A stretch of DNA of 64,000 nucleotides, taken from Leucobacter sp. PH1c. Its GTDB lineage: Bacteria > Actinomycetota > Actinomycetes > Actinomycetales > Microbacteriaceae. Shown one piece after another: positions 37,821 through 46,353 of this stretch (positions are counted from its first letter, which is position 1; each line of letters starts with the position of its first letter). The position numbers and the translations under genes are program-made. The notes under the pieces are model-generated. The model had not been told where the DNA came from, did not search any database, and was given only the letters and a program-made list of their open reading frames with translations. The DNA is taken from the NCBI RefSeq assembly GCF_000633415.1, contig NZ_AYMV01000027.1, positions 1-64,000 on the forward strand, given 5' to 3'.

Positions 37821-38720
37821 ATGCAGCAGGAACGGGTCGTCGTAGCCGGAGCATCCGGTCTCATCGGGGGCGCGCTCGTCGAGTCGCTCCGAGCCGACGG
37901 CATCACCGTGGAGCGCCTCGTGCGCCGCCCGCCGCGCTGCTCGGACGAGCGGGAGTGGCGCCCCGGCGAAGCGCCGCTCGACCCCGAGCTCGTGCGCGGC
38001 GCGAGTGCCGTGGTGAATCTCTGCGGGGCGAGCATCGGCCGGCTGCCGTGGACGCCCGCGGTGCAGCGCGAGCTCCGCAGCTCGCGGATCGGGCCGACGC
38101 GCACGCTCGCGACGGCGCTCCGCGCGCTCGGAGGAGAGGCCCCGCTCTTCGTCTCCGCATCCGCGGTCGGCTTCTACGGCGACCGCCCGGGTGAGCGCCT
38201 CACGGAGACGAGCAGTCCGGGCACCACGTTCCTCGCCGGCCTCTCCGCCGAGTGGGAGCGCACCGCGCGCGAGGGCGGCGAGCAGGTCCCCGTCGCGCTG
38301 CTGCGCACGGCCCCCGTGCTCCACCCTGCGGGCGTGCTGAAGCCCATGATCACGCTGACGCGCTTCGGCCTCGGCGGCCCGCTCGGCTCCGGGCGGCAGA
38401 TCTGGCCCTGGATCTCGCTCGACGACGAGGTGCGCGCGATCCGCCACGTCATCGCCCACCGCCTCACCGGACCCGTGAACCTCTGCGGCCCAGCCGCCGC
38501 GAGCGCCTCCGAGATCGGCCGCGCGCTCGCCCGCGCGATGCACCGCCCCTTCGTGCTCCCGGCGCCGCGCTGGGCGCTGCGGCTCGGACTCGGCCGCGCG
38601 GCGGCCGACTCGCTCCTGCTCTCGGACGCCGATGTGCGGCCCGACGTGCTCCTCGCCTCCGGGTTCGCTTTTACCGACGGCACGGCCGAGGCCGCCGTGC
38701 AGCGCGCGCTCGCCGCTTAG
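37821..38720 (+). CDS. TIGR01777-type NAD-dependent epimerase/SDR39U1-like protein
   Basis: 299 residues. VVVAGASGLIGGALV is the Rossmann loop. NLCGASIGR, then SASAVGFYGDR and WERTAREG, identify the YfcH/TIGR01777 family, with a C-terminal DUF1731-like part. Substrate and biological role are unknown. The ATG at 37821 is preceded by GGAGGCGCC. It converges on phr, whose stop overlaps by four bases. Confidence 0.88.
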   Translation: MQQERVVVAGASGLIGGALVESLRADGITVERLVRRPPRCSDEREWRPGEAPLDPELVRGASAVVNLCGASIGRLPWTPAVQRELRSSRIGPTRTLATALRALGGEAPLFVSASAVGFYGDRPGERLTETSSPGTTFLAGLSAEWERTAREGGEQVPVALLRTAPVLHPAGVLKPMITLTRFGLGGPLGSGRQIWPWISLDDEVRAIRHVIAHRLTGPVNLCGPAAASASEIGRALARAMHRPFVLPAPRWALRLGLGRAAADSLLLSDADVRPDVLLASGFAFTDGTAEAAVQRALAA

Positions 38721-40111
38721 TCGCTCGGCTTCGCGCCCGGTTCGGCCCCAGACGATGCGGCCGGGGACGCGTCCGGTTGCGCACCGGCGCGCATCGCGTC
38801 GTACGCGGCGAGGGCGCGGATCCGGCTCGCACGCAGATCCACGATCTCCGGGATGAGCAGGCTCTCGGGCGCCCAGCGCCCGGCGTACTCCCCCTCGGGG
38901 TCGAAGCGCTGCGCCTGCGCGCTGGGGTTGAAGATGCGGAAGTAGGGGGCCGCGTCCGCGCCGCAGCCCGCCACCCACTGCCAGTTGAACGGGTTGCTCG
39001 CGGCGTCCGCGTCGACGAGCGTGTCCCAGAACCACGCCTCGCCGATGCGCCAGTCGACGAGCAGGTTCTTCGTGAGGAACGACGCGGTGACCATGCGCGC
39101 GCGGTTGTGCATGAATCCGGTGCGCCACAGCTCCCGCATCCCCGCGTCGACGAACGGGAACCCTGTCTCCCCGCGCTGCCAGGCGGCGAGTTCGGGCCCG
39201 GGGTCCGTGCGCCACGGGAACGCGTCGAACTGGGGGTTCAGCCCGCGCTCGTGGAGTCCTGGCTCGTGCGCCGCCGTGTGCCACGCGAACTCCCGCCACC
39301 CGAGCTCGGAGAGAAACATCCCGGCGTCGACGCCCGCGGCGATCGCACGGTGCCACACGGTGCGCGGGCTGAGCTCGCCCCAGCGGAGCGCCGGCGAGAG
39401 CTCGGATCCCGCGTCCGCGTCGGGGCGGTCGCGGTCCGCGGCGTAGCGGTCGGCTCGTTCGCGGAGGAAGCGATCGAGGCGCAGTGCCGCCGCGGGCTCT
39501 CCGGGCGACCAGCGCTCGGCGAGTCCCCCGGCCCAGTCGGGGCGCTGCGGGAGCAGCCGCCACTCGTCGAGCGCATCGCTCGCGGGCTGCCGGGTCGCCG
39601 CGCGGAGCCCCGCGGGCCGGGGCAGCGGCACCGGCGGCGCCGGCGCGCTCAGGCAGGCGCGCCAGAACGCCGAGTACACGCGGTAGGGCGTGCCCTGCCC
39701 CGTGACGATCGATCCCGGTTCGAAGAGCAGCGAGCCCCGGAAGGAGCTCACCCGACGACCGGCCTCGCGCAGCCGATCGGCGACGGCCGCGTCGAGTGCG
39801 CGCCCGGCGCCGAAGCGCCGGTTCCACACCACGCGGTCGGCGCCGCTCTCGGCGGCGAGCTCTGGGATCCGCTCCGCCGCAGCTCCGCGGCGCAGCACGA
39901 GCGGGATACCGAGCGCGGCGAGCTCCTCGCCGAGTGAGCGCAGCGAGCCGTGCAGCCACCAGCGTGCAGCGCCGCCGAGCGGGCGGATCCCCGGCGAATC
40001 CTCGTCGAGCAGGAACACGACGACCGCGCCATCAGGATCCTCGGCTGCTGCGGCGAGCGCGGGGTGGTCCTCGAGCCGGAGGTCGTCGCGCAGCCACACG
40101 AGGGTGGTCAT
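38717..40111 (-). CDS. phr: class I deoxyribodipyrimidine (CPD) photolyase
   Basis: 464 residues. The N-terminal alpha/beta antenna domain begins with TTLVWLRDDLRLEDHPAL. The C-terminal FAD domain has FPFVDAGMRELWRTGFMHNR, then FLTKNLLVDWR, and WQWVAGCGADAAPYFRIFNP. These are the FAD-binding and DNA-binding segments of class I photolyases, which repair UV-induced cyclobutane dimers using light. I chose ATG at 40111, which overlaps the upstream small gene by 4 nt. Confidence 0.93.
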   Translation of the reverse strand: MTTLVWLRDDLRLEDHPALAAAAEDPDGAVVVFLLDEDSPGIRPLGGAARWWLHGSLRSLGEELAALGIPLVLRRGAAAERIPELAAESGADRVVWNRRFGAGRALDAAVADRLREAGRRVSSFRGSLLFEPGSIVTGQGTPYRVYSAFWRACLSAPAPPVPLPRPAGLRAATRQPASDALDEWRLLPQRPDWAGGLAERWSPGEPAAALRLDRFLRERADRYAADRDRPDADAGSELSPALRWGELSPRTVWHRAIAAGVDAGMFLSELGWREFAWHTAAHEPGLHERGLNPQFDAFPWRTDPGPELAAWQRGETGFPFVDAGMRELWRTGFMHNRARMVTASFLTKNLLVDWRIGEAWFWDTLVDADAASNPFNWQWVAGCGADAAPYFRIFNPSAQAQRFDPEGEYAGRWAPESLLIPEIVDLRASRIRALAAYDAMRAGAQPDASPAASSGAEPGAKPSD

Positions 40112-40452
40112 GACGCGCTCCCGCGGAGGTCCGGCCCCGCGTCCGCCGCGGCGCGGGTCGCGCGGATCGCGCGCACGCCGCGCTCGAGCGCCCACACCGC
40201 TCCGAGGAGCGTGTTCACGCCGAGCGCGAGCGGCAGCCAGGGGATGATAGCCGGGAGCACGTCGGTGGCGAGCACGACCGCGCCGAGCGCCGCCGCCGTC
40301 ACGAGCGCGGGCACGAGCATCGCGGATCGTGCGCTGCGCAATTCGGCCGGGTCGATCGTGCCGGAGGCGAACAGGACGCGCAGGTAGCGGACGAGGGCGA
40401 CGCCCATGATCGCGAGCCAGATCAGGCCCGGCCAGTTCCCCCACACGGTCAT
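40108..40452 (-). CDS. small membrane protein coupled to photolyase
   Basis: 114 residues with three hydrophobic segments (about 8-28, 47-65 and 70-90). No family recognised. Its stop overlaps the phr ATG (ATGA). The coupling suggests a shared UV- or stress-linked expression, but no function can be assigned. Confidence 0.7.
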   Translation of the reverse strand: MTVWGNWPGLIWLAIMGVALVRYLRVLFASGTIDPAELRSARSAMLVPALVTAAALGAVVLATDVLPAIIPWLPLALGVNTLLGAVWALERGVRAIRATRAAADAGPDLRGSAS

Positions 40453-40465
40453 CGTTCCTCCCGGA

Positions 40466-42097
40466 TCAACAGTACTGCGCGTAGGTGACCGAGCGATCCT
40501 GCTCGGCGAAGCCGAGGCGCGCGTACATCACGTGCGCCCCGCTGGGGTTCGCGGAGTCGACGTCGAGCACGGCGGACGCGAGCCCGGCCTCGCGGTAGGC
40601 GCGCAGCACCTCGGCGATGAGCGCCGAGGAGAGGCCGCGCCCACGCCAGTCGCGCACGACGCCGACGGTGCTGAGGGTGCCGAACGGGCCGCCGCGCAGG
40701 GCGAACTCGGCGGTGCGGCGCTCGCTCAGCACGAGGCCGACCACCCGGCGCGGGTCGCGGATCCCGCCGCGGCCGGTGACCGCGAGGCGGGAGAGCTCGG
40801 GAGCGAACTCGGCGAGCGCCCCCTCGCGTTCCCACTCCTTCCGGGTGATGGGGTGGAATCCCCAGTGGTCGCGGAACGCGTCGTTCACCGCGGCGCGGGT
40901 GCGCTCCGAGAGGCGGGCGCTGAAGGGCACGAAGCGGACCCCCTCGGGGGTCTCGCGCTCGGGCAGCTCGCCGGCGAGCGGGCGCGCGAGCTCCTGCCAC
41001 CAGCGTACGGGGGCGAGGCCCGCAGCGCGCGCGAGCTCGGCGAGCCCGGGGTGCTCGGCCCGCCCGCTGAGCGCAAGGATCCCCGGCGCGGTCTCTCCCG
41101 AGGCGGCCAGCAGCTGTCGGCCGCGGGCGAGCTGCCAGGCGAGGAGCGCGCGTCCGACGCCGCGGCGCCGGATCTCGGGGTGCACCATGCCGTCGAGCGC
41201 GACCTCGATCTCTGCTCCAGCCGTGTCCGCGAGCCGCGCTGAGCCCGCGGCGAGCACCCGCCCCGCGCCGTCGACGGCCATCACCGAGTCGCGCGCGGGA
41301 TCGAAGCGCTCGCCCACGAGGCCGAGCACGAGCTCCTCCGCGGTCACCACGGAGCGCGGGTGGTCGATCTCCCCGCAGGCCTGCGCGAGCGCGAGGAGTC
41401 CCGGGAGCGCGGTGCGCGAGACGGGCCGCCAGTGGAGCGGCGTCTCACCGAGCGAAACCGGCAGTTCGGGGAGCGATGCGGGGGCGAGGGCGCGCTGCGC
41501 GAGCGGGATCCCGGCGCCCGCGAACGCCCGGGCGAAGATCTCGCGGACCACGATCGCCTTCCGCGCGTTGTAGGCCATGACGCGATCCGGCCCCTCGGCC
41601 GCTGCGAGCCGCTTCGCCTCCGCGTACGCCTCGCGCTCGGCGGGGTGGGCGTGGAGCCAATCGCGGAAGAGCCGGTGCCGCGCAGCCTCCGCGGAGCCGG
41701 GGCCGAATACGTGGAGGTTCACCCGCGGCTCGGCCAGACGCAGCATGCGATGCTCCTCGAACTCTGGCTCGCGCACACGGAGCACGTACCCGAGCGCTTC
41801 GAGTGCGGGCACGTAGTCGGCCTCGGCTGCCGGATCCGCCACCGTGAGATCGATGTCGATCACCTCCTTCGCGGCGAGCCCGGGGACGGCCGTGGATCCG
41901 ACGTGCTCGATGCCGAGCGCTGAGTCGCCGAGCGCTCCGCGGATCCGCCCGGCGAGGGCCACGAAGCGATCGGCCCAGAGCGGAGAGAACGGCACGATCT
42001 CGATCGATTCGGGGGCGCTCGGCCCGCCCACCCACGGGTCCCCCGCGGGCGCACCGTCCTGGAAGTCTGCGATCCCCTCGGGGAATGTCTGCGGCAT
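40466..42097 (-). CDS. GrpB-GNAT-GNAT fusion protein
   Basis: 543 residues in three modules. Residues ~30-190 are a GrpB/UPF0157 nucleotidyltransferase-fold domain (FSPLWADRF, IEHVGSTAVPGLAAKEVIDI). Residues ~215-380 and ~395-543 are two GNAT domains; acetyl-CoA loops are visible in RRRGVGRALLAW and RGRGLSSALIAEVL. No known pathway is implied. I chose ATG at 42097 after CGCAGGAGGTTTCG. The three-domain combination is unusual. Confidence 0.85.
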   Translation of the reverse strand: MPQTFPEGIADFQDGAPAGDPWVGGPSAPESIEIVPFSPLWADRFVALAGRIRGALGDSALGIEHVGSTAVPGLAAKEVIDIDLTVADPAAEADYVPALEALGYVLRVREPEFEEHRMLRLAEPRVNLHVFGPGSAEAARHRLFRDWLHAHPAEREAYAEAKRLAAAEGPDRVMAYNARKAIVVREIFARAFAGAGIPLAQRALAPASLPELPVSLGETPLHWRPVSRTALPGLLALAQACGEIDHPRSVVTAEELVLGLVGERFDPARDSVMAVDGAGRVLAAGSARLADTAGAEIEVALDGMVHPEIRRRGVGRALLAWQLARGRQLLAASGETAPGILALSGRAEHPGLAELARAAGLAPVRWWQELARPLAGELPERETPEGVRFVPFSARLSERTRAAVNDAFRDHWGFHPITRKEWEREGALAEFAPELSRLAVTGRGGIRDPRRVVGLVLSERRTAEFALRGGPFGTLSTVGVVRDWRGRGLSSALIAEVLRAYREAGLASAVLDVDSANPSGAHVMYARLGFAEQDRSVTYAQYC

Positions 42098-42196
42098 CGA
42101 AACCTCCTGCGGCTCCTCGGGACGGGTGGGCTGCGCGGCGCCCCGGCCCCCTGCGGCGCTGCGGCCGCGCGGGCCGCGTGAGCCGCACCCCAAAAC

Positions 42197-42230
42197 TATC
42201 GAATAAGGAACGATCGGATCAACTTCGATA
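42197..42230. promoter_or_regulatory. inverted repeat and divergent promoters upstream of the YqeB-PaaX operon
   Basis: TATCGAA (42197-42203) and TTCGATA (42224-42230) form perfect 7-bp arms 20 nt apart, with CGATCG in the middle. The AT-rich island holds candidate -10 boxes for both the plus (TATACT just downstream) and minus (GATAGT) directions. PaaX-family regulators bind widely spaced inverted hexamers, so this could be the operator. Confidence 0.5.
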
Positions 42231-42291
42231 TATACTGGTCTCGCGCTGCCACCCGGCGGCGCCGCGCAGCCCCACACTCTCCGAGGACCCC

Positions 42292-42900
42292 ATGCACACT
42301 CCCGGCACCGCACCGCACGCGCCCCACCCCGCGCCGACGGTGCTCGCAATGACGGCGAGCACCCGGATCGTCATCTGGGCGTTCTGCACGGGGGCTGGCG
42401 TGCTCCTCGGCTTCATCCTCCCCTGGCTTCTCGGGTTCATCGCGGAGTGGCCGCTGCCGTACCTCGACGTGCTGAAGTTCCTCGCATCGTTCGACGCCCC
42501 GGCGATGGTGCTCGGCCGCCCCGCGGTGCTCGGCGCGATCGGGCTCATCATCGCGCTCGTGATCACCCACGAGTCGCCGAGCCTCACCATCGACGCGGAG
42601 CAGATCCTCGTGCGCACGGGCGACGACACCCGCAGCATCGCGCGCGAGCTGGTCGGCGGGGTGTACCGCGCGGGCGGGAAGGTGCGCATCGAGTCCCCCG
42701 CGGGCCGGGTGCTGTTCCACGACGACGTCGAGGGCGGGCGACAGGCGATCGCGGCGGCGTTCCAGCGCCACGGCTACCCCTGGGAGGGAGTCGAGACGCT
42801 CCGCTCCGGGGGCGCGGGCGGAACGGGCCGCACGGTCGACGCGGAGCGCGGGGGCCCTGCGGCGAGCGAGGCCTCCGCGGCGAGCGAGGCCTCCGCGTGA
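42292..42900 (+). CDS. YqeB-family membrane protein
   Basis: 202 residues. Two membrane helices (about 25-50 and 67-90) are followed by a PH-like soluble domain (SPSLTIDAEQILVRTGDDTR ... AAAFQRHGYPW), then a repetitive ASEASAASEASA tail produced by an 18-bp DNA duplication. YqeB-type proteins are found widely in Firmicutes and Actinobacteria without known function. Its stop overlaps the PaaX-like GTG start (GTGA). Confidence 0.75.
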   Translation: MHTPGTAPHAPHPAPTVLAMTASTRIVIWAFCTGAGVLLGFILPWLLGFIAEWPLPYLDVLKFLASFDAPAMVLGRPAVLGAIGLIIALVITHESPSLTIDAEQILVRTGDDTRSIARELVGGVYRAGGKVRIESPAGRVLFHDDVEGGRQAIAAAFQRHGYPWEGVETLRSGGAGGTGRTVDAERGGPAASEASAASEASA

Positions 42901-43778
42901 GCGCCGCCGCCCCCACGCCCGCCGCCGCCGCTCCGGCCGCCGCTCCGGCCGCCGCCCCGGCCGTCTCCGCACGCACCGTGATCGACGGCTGCTTCTCGGC
43001 CGACGGCCGCGCCCCGCTCGCCACGGTCTACGACGTGGGGCTCGCGGTCGGCCTCCCCGAGCAGACGGTCCGGCTCGCGATCCGACGCATGCAGGCGGCG
43101 GGCGAGCTCCAGCAGATCGGGCGCGGCCGGGCCGGCACGCTCGAACGCACCCCGGAGGGGCGGGCCTCCGCGGGCCGGGAGGCTCGGCTCCTCGAGTTCG
43201 CCTTCGCGCAGGACGCCGGGGCCGCCCCCTGGGACGGGGCCTGGCGCCTGCACGCCTTCACCGTGCCCGAGTCGCGCCGCACCGAGCGCGACGCGCTGCG
43301 CAGCGCACTCACCGCACTCGGCGCTGCGCCGCTCGCCCCCGGCCTCTACCTCTCCCCGCACGAACTGCGCGAGGAGCTCGCGCACGCCCTCTCCCCCGCC
43401 ACGATCGCGAAGCGCCTCCTGAGCGCGACGAGCCGCGAGCTCGAGGTGCCCGGCTGCGCTGACGACTCCGCCATCGCGGAGTTCCTCTGGCCCGCGGCTC
43501 CGACCCGCGCCGCCTATGCGCCGCTCGACCGCGCGCTCGCCTCGCCGGGCCCGCGCGGCGACGACCCCATCGAGCTCACCGCCCGCGCGATCACGCTCGC
43601 CGATGCGCTCGACCGCGCGCTCGCCGAGGATCCGCTGCTGCCCCTGGAGCTCCGCGCAGCGGACTGGCCGCCGGCCCGGACTCGCACCGCGTTCCTGCGC
43701 GAGTGGGAGTCGATCGAGCAGCGCCACCCGACGCTCCCGGTATTCAGCCCCTCTCGGGGATCCGCACCATTCGGGTGA
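42897..43778 (+). CDS. PaaX family transcriptional regulator
   Basis: 293 residues. After an Ala/Pro-rich tail (about 4-26) come the PaaX winged helix (ATVYDVGLAVGLPEQTVRLA, IRRMQAAGEL) and the PaaX core with WDGAWRLHAFTVPES and APGLYLSPHE. PaaX represses phenylacetate catabolism in E. coli, but many actinobacterial members regulate other genes, and no paa genes are here. GTG start at 42897 overlaps yqeB-like by 4 nt. The 3' 35 nt overlap the convergent DUF1648 gene. Confidence 0.88.
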   Translation: MSAAAPTPAAAAPAAAPAAAPAVSARTVIDGCFSADGRAPLATVYDVGLAVGLPEQTVRLAIRRMQAAGELQQIGRGRAGTLERTPEGRASAGREARLLEFAFAQDAGAAPWDGAWRLHAFTVPESRRTERDALRSALTALGAAPLAPGLYLSPHELREELAHALSPATIAKRLLSATSRELEVPGCADDSAIAEFLWPAAPTRAAYAPLDRALASPGPRGDDPIELTARAITLADALDRALAEDPLLPLELRAADWPPARTRTAFLREWESIEQRHPTLPVFSPSRGSAPFG

Positions 43779-44286
43779 TCCCCACCCCGATCGAGACGAT
43801 CATGCCGATCCCACCCACGGTCGCGAACACCACACAGCCCGCTCCGAAGAGGACGCTGAGCAGCGCCCCCGTGAAGATGAGCGCGGAGCAGCACAGGATC
43901 CAGACCATCAGCTGCTCCCCGACCCGGTAGTGCGCCTGCGCGTTGGCCTCGGTGAGCGTGCCGAGGTAGTTGAACGAGCGCGGGTGCCGGGAGAGCCAGG
44001 CGATGCCCGCCGTGACCGCCACGGCGATGCCGACGAGCACGAGCACGCTCGAACGCGGGCCCCAGCTGTCCGGCCCCGCGGGGCCGAAGTGGGTGGGCAC
44101 CGTTTCGGGCAGCCCGGGGAAGCGCACGACCGTGAGGACGACTGCGGTCCAGACGAGCGCGAGCGCCGCCCAGCGGAGCGCCCCGGTGATCCGGCCGGTC
44201 ACGTAGGTGCGCGCCGGCCGCCCGGGGGCCGCGCCCAGGCGAATCGTCCCGGTGTCCGGGGGCAGCTCGGGGCTCGCATCGCTCAT
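43744..44286 (-). CDS. DUF1648-domain membrane protein
   Basis: 180 residues with four membrane helices. The first pair includes FPGLPETVPTHFGPAG, the DUF1648 signature also found in SdpI-type immunity or signalling proteins. The ATG at 44286 follows GGTGGAGATC. Function unknown. Its 3' end overlaps the paaX-like gene by 35 nt. Confidence 0.85.
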   Translation of the reverse strand: MSDASPELPPDTGTIRLGAAPGRPARTYVTGRITGALRWAALALVWTAVVLTVVRFPGLPETVPTHFGPAGPDSWGPRSSVLVLVGIAVAVTAGIAWLSRHPRSFNYLGTLTEANAQAHYRVGEQLMVWILCCSALIFTGALLSVLFGAGCVVFATVGGIGMIVSIGVGITRMVRIPERG

Positions 44287-44334
44287 GATCTCCACCGTAG
44301 CAACACCCATCCGGCGCCCGGTTAGGCTGGGTGC

Positions 44335-45114
44335 ATGACCGCGCTCGACCGCCGCATCCGCATCGGCCCCTTCGAGATGGCCTGCACCGACACCCCTGGC
44401 CCCGCACACCACCCGGGCGCGACGTTCGTGCTCGTGCACGGCATCGGGATGGGGAAGGTCACGTACGCGGAGGTCGGCGAGGAGCTCTCCGGGCGCGGAC
44501 GCGTGCTCGCGCTCGACCTGCCCGGCTTCGGCGATTCGCCCGAGCCCGGCACGGCCACCACGCTCGAGCAGACCGCCGAGGTCGTGGCCCGGGCGATCCG
44601 GGAGGAGACGCCCGGGCGCGTGATCCTCGTCGGCCACTCGATGGGCACGCAGATCGTGTCCGAGGTGGCGGTGCAGCACCCGGAGATCGTCGCCGGGCTC
44701 GTACTCATCGCCCCCACGGTGAACCGCTACGAACGCACCGCGGCGAAGCAGGCCATGCGCATGCTCCAGGACCTCGCGGGCGAGGGGCCGAAGGTGATCT
44801 TCACCGGGCTCTGGGAGTACCTCCACACGAGCCCGCGGTGGTTCATCAGCAAGCTGCGCTTCATGCTCGCGCACCGGCTCGAGGCGATCTGCCCGCGCAT
44901 CGCGGCGCCGACGCTCGTGCTGCGCGGCGAGACGGATCGCGTGTGCCCGCGCACCTGGGTGTCGGAGGTCGCCGAGGCGATCCCGCACGCGCGCATGCAC
45001 GAGATCCCGGATCGCGGGCACGAGGCGATCATCAAGAGCGCGCAGCCGGTGGCGCGCATGATCCTCTCGTTCGCGGACGGGATCCCGGGATTCTCGGCCA
45101 CTCCCAGGAAGTAA
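44335..45114 (+). CDS. alpha/beta hydrolase
   Basis: 259 residues. The nucleophile elbow is GHSMG (Ser102), the oxyanion loop VHGIGMG, and the catalytic His is in IPDRGHEAI. The Asp is likely in RGETDRVCP. Substrate unknown; esterase- or thioesterase-like. TAGGCT ends 6 nt before the ATG, so it is leaderless. Confidence 0.88.
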   Translation: MTALDRRIRIGPFEMACTDTPGPAHHPGATFVLVHGIGMGKVTYAEVGEELSGRGRVLALDLPGFGDSPEPGTATTLEQTAEVVARAIREETPGRVILVGHSMGTQIVSEVAVQHPEIVAGLVLIAPTVNRYERTAAKQAMRMLQDLAGEGPKVIFTGLWEYLHTSPRWFISKLRFMLAHRLEAICPRIAAPTLVLRGETDRVCPRTWVSEVAEAIPHARMHEIPDRGHEAIIKSAQPVARMILSFADGIPGFSATPRK

Positions 45115-45274
45115 AACCCCTGGTCATGAGCCGCACGAGCCGAGCCGCGACTGGGCGGCTGTGGGTTTGCTGAGCCGCCGCAGGACGCCCGCTGGCTACG
45201 CTGCGAGAGCAATCATCAGATGAAGTTTTCCGACGCGCGAAGAAGACTTCGCCCACGAGAGAAAGCTCACCCCT

Positions 45275-45919
45275 GTGACCACTGTTGTTCGGAACACCGC
45301 CGCGGAAGCCCTCGGCACCCTCCTCTTCGTCTTCGCCATCATCACGGCGATCGCGAACGCTGGCGACCTCGCCCCGTTCGCCATCGGCCTCGCGCTCATG
45401 GTGCTCGTCTACGCGTTCGGGCACATCTCGGGCGGCCACTTCAACCCCGCCGTCTCACTGGGGGCACTCGTGCGCGGCGCCCTGAGCGCGCGCGACTTCG
45501 CTTGCTACGTGGTGGGCCAGGCCGCGGGCGCGGCCCTCGCGGTGCTGCTCGCCGGCTTCGTCGTGGAGCGCCCGACGGCCTCGGTGGAGATCGAGCTCGC
45601 TCCCGCCTTCGTCGCCGAGCTCGTGGTCACGTTCCTGCTCGTCACCGTCGTCCTCAACACCGCGACTTCCCGCGACCACCCCGGAAACTCGTTCTACGGC
45701 CTCGCGATCGGCGGCACGGTCCTCGTCGGCGCGCTCGCGGTCGGCCCGGTGAGCGGCGGCGGATTCAACCCGGCCGTGGCGCTCGGCCTCGCCGTCAACG
45801 GCACATTCGCATGGGGCAGCATGTGGCTCTACGCGCTCGCCCCGCTCCTCGGCGGACTGCTCGCGGGCCTCGTGTTCCGCGCGCTGAACCCGCAGGACCG
45901 CATCGCGACGGGGGACTAG
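45275..45919 (+). CDS. aquaporin (MIP family)
   Basis: 214 residues with six membrane helices and two half-helices. The pore motifs are HFNPAV (first NPA) and GFNPAV (second NPA), as in MIP channels. The AqpZ/GlpF substrate cannot be judged without the selectivity-filter alignment. GTG start at 45275. The Fur-family gene begins two bases after its stop. Confidence 0.9.
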   Translation: MTTVVRNTAAEALGTLLFVFAIITAIANAGDLAPFAIGLALMVLVYAFGHISGGHFNPAVSLGALVRGALSARDFACYVVGQAAGAALAVLLAGFVVERPTASVEIELAPAFVAELVVTFLLVTVVLNTATSRDHPGNSFYGLAIGGTVLVGALAVGPVSGGGFNPAVALGLAVNGTFAWGSMWLYALAPLLGGLLAGLVFRALNPQDRIATGD

Positions 45920-45921
45920 CC

Positions 45922-46353
45922 CTGACCGCGCCGGACCGGGAGTCGAACAGCGCGCTGCTGCGCGCGCACGGCCTGCGGGCAACCGCGGGCCGTGTGGCCG
46001 CGCTCGGCTACCTCGCGACGCACCCGCACCGCTCGGCCACCGAGATCCACCGCGGCGTCGCGCCCGAACTCCCCACGCTCACCCTGCAGTCGGTGCACAA
46101 CATCGTGCAGGACCTCGCGGAGCGCGGGATCCTGCGCCGCATCCACCCGCCCGCTTCGAACGCGGCGCTCTACGAGGTGGCCGATGAGCACGCGCACCCG
46201 CACGCGCAGTGCGTGCGCTGCGGCCGCCTCGTCGACCTGCCGGACGCGCCGGCACCGGCCGCCGGCACGACTCCGATGCAGTCGGCCCCCGGGATGACGA
46301 TCATCGGCGTCGTCGTGACCTACCTCGGGGTCTGCGCGGAGTGCGCGAGCTAG
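45922..46353 (+). CDS. Fur family metalloregulator (unusual start)
   Basis: 143 residues. The winged helix includes LRATAGRVAALGYLATHPHRS, then LTLQSVHNIVQDLAERGILR. The dimerisation part has structural-zinc pairs Cys97/Cys100 and Cys138/Cys141 and the metal-site region DEHAHPHAQCVRC. Family members sense Fe, Zn, Mn or peroxide; which is unclear. No in-frame ATG, GTG or TTG precedes the DNA-binding domain. The best start is CTG at 45922 (LTAPDRES), with GGGGGA 6 nt upstream. It converges on AraC with a 4-nt overlap. Confidence 0.8.
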   Translation: MTAPDRESNSALLRAHGLRATAGRVAALGYLATHPHRSATEIHRGVAPELPTLTLQSVHNIVQDLAERGILRRIHPPASNAALYEVADEHAHPHAQCVRCGRLVDLPDAPAPAAGTTPMQSAPGMTIIGVVVTYLGVCAECAS

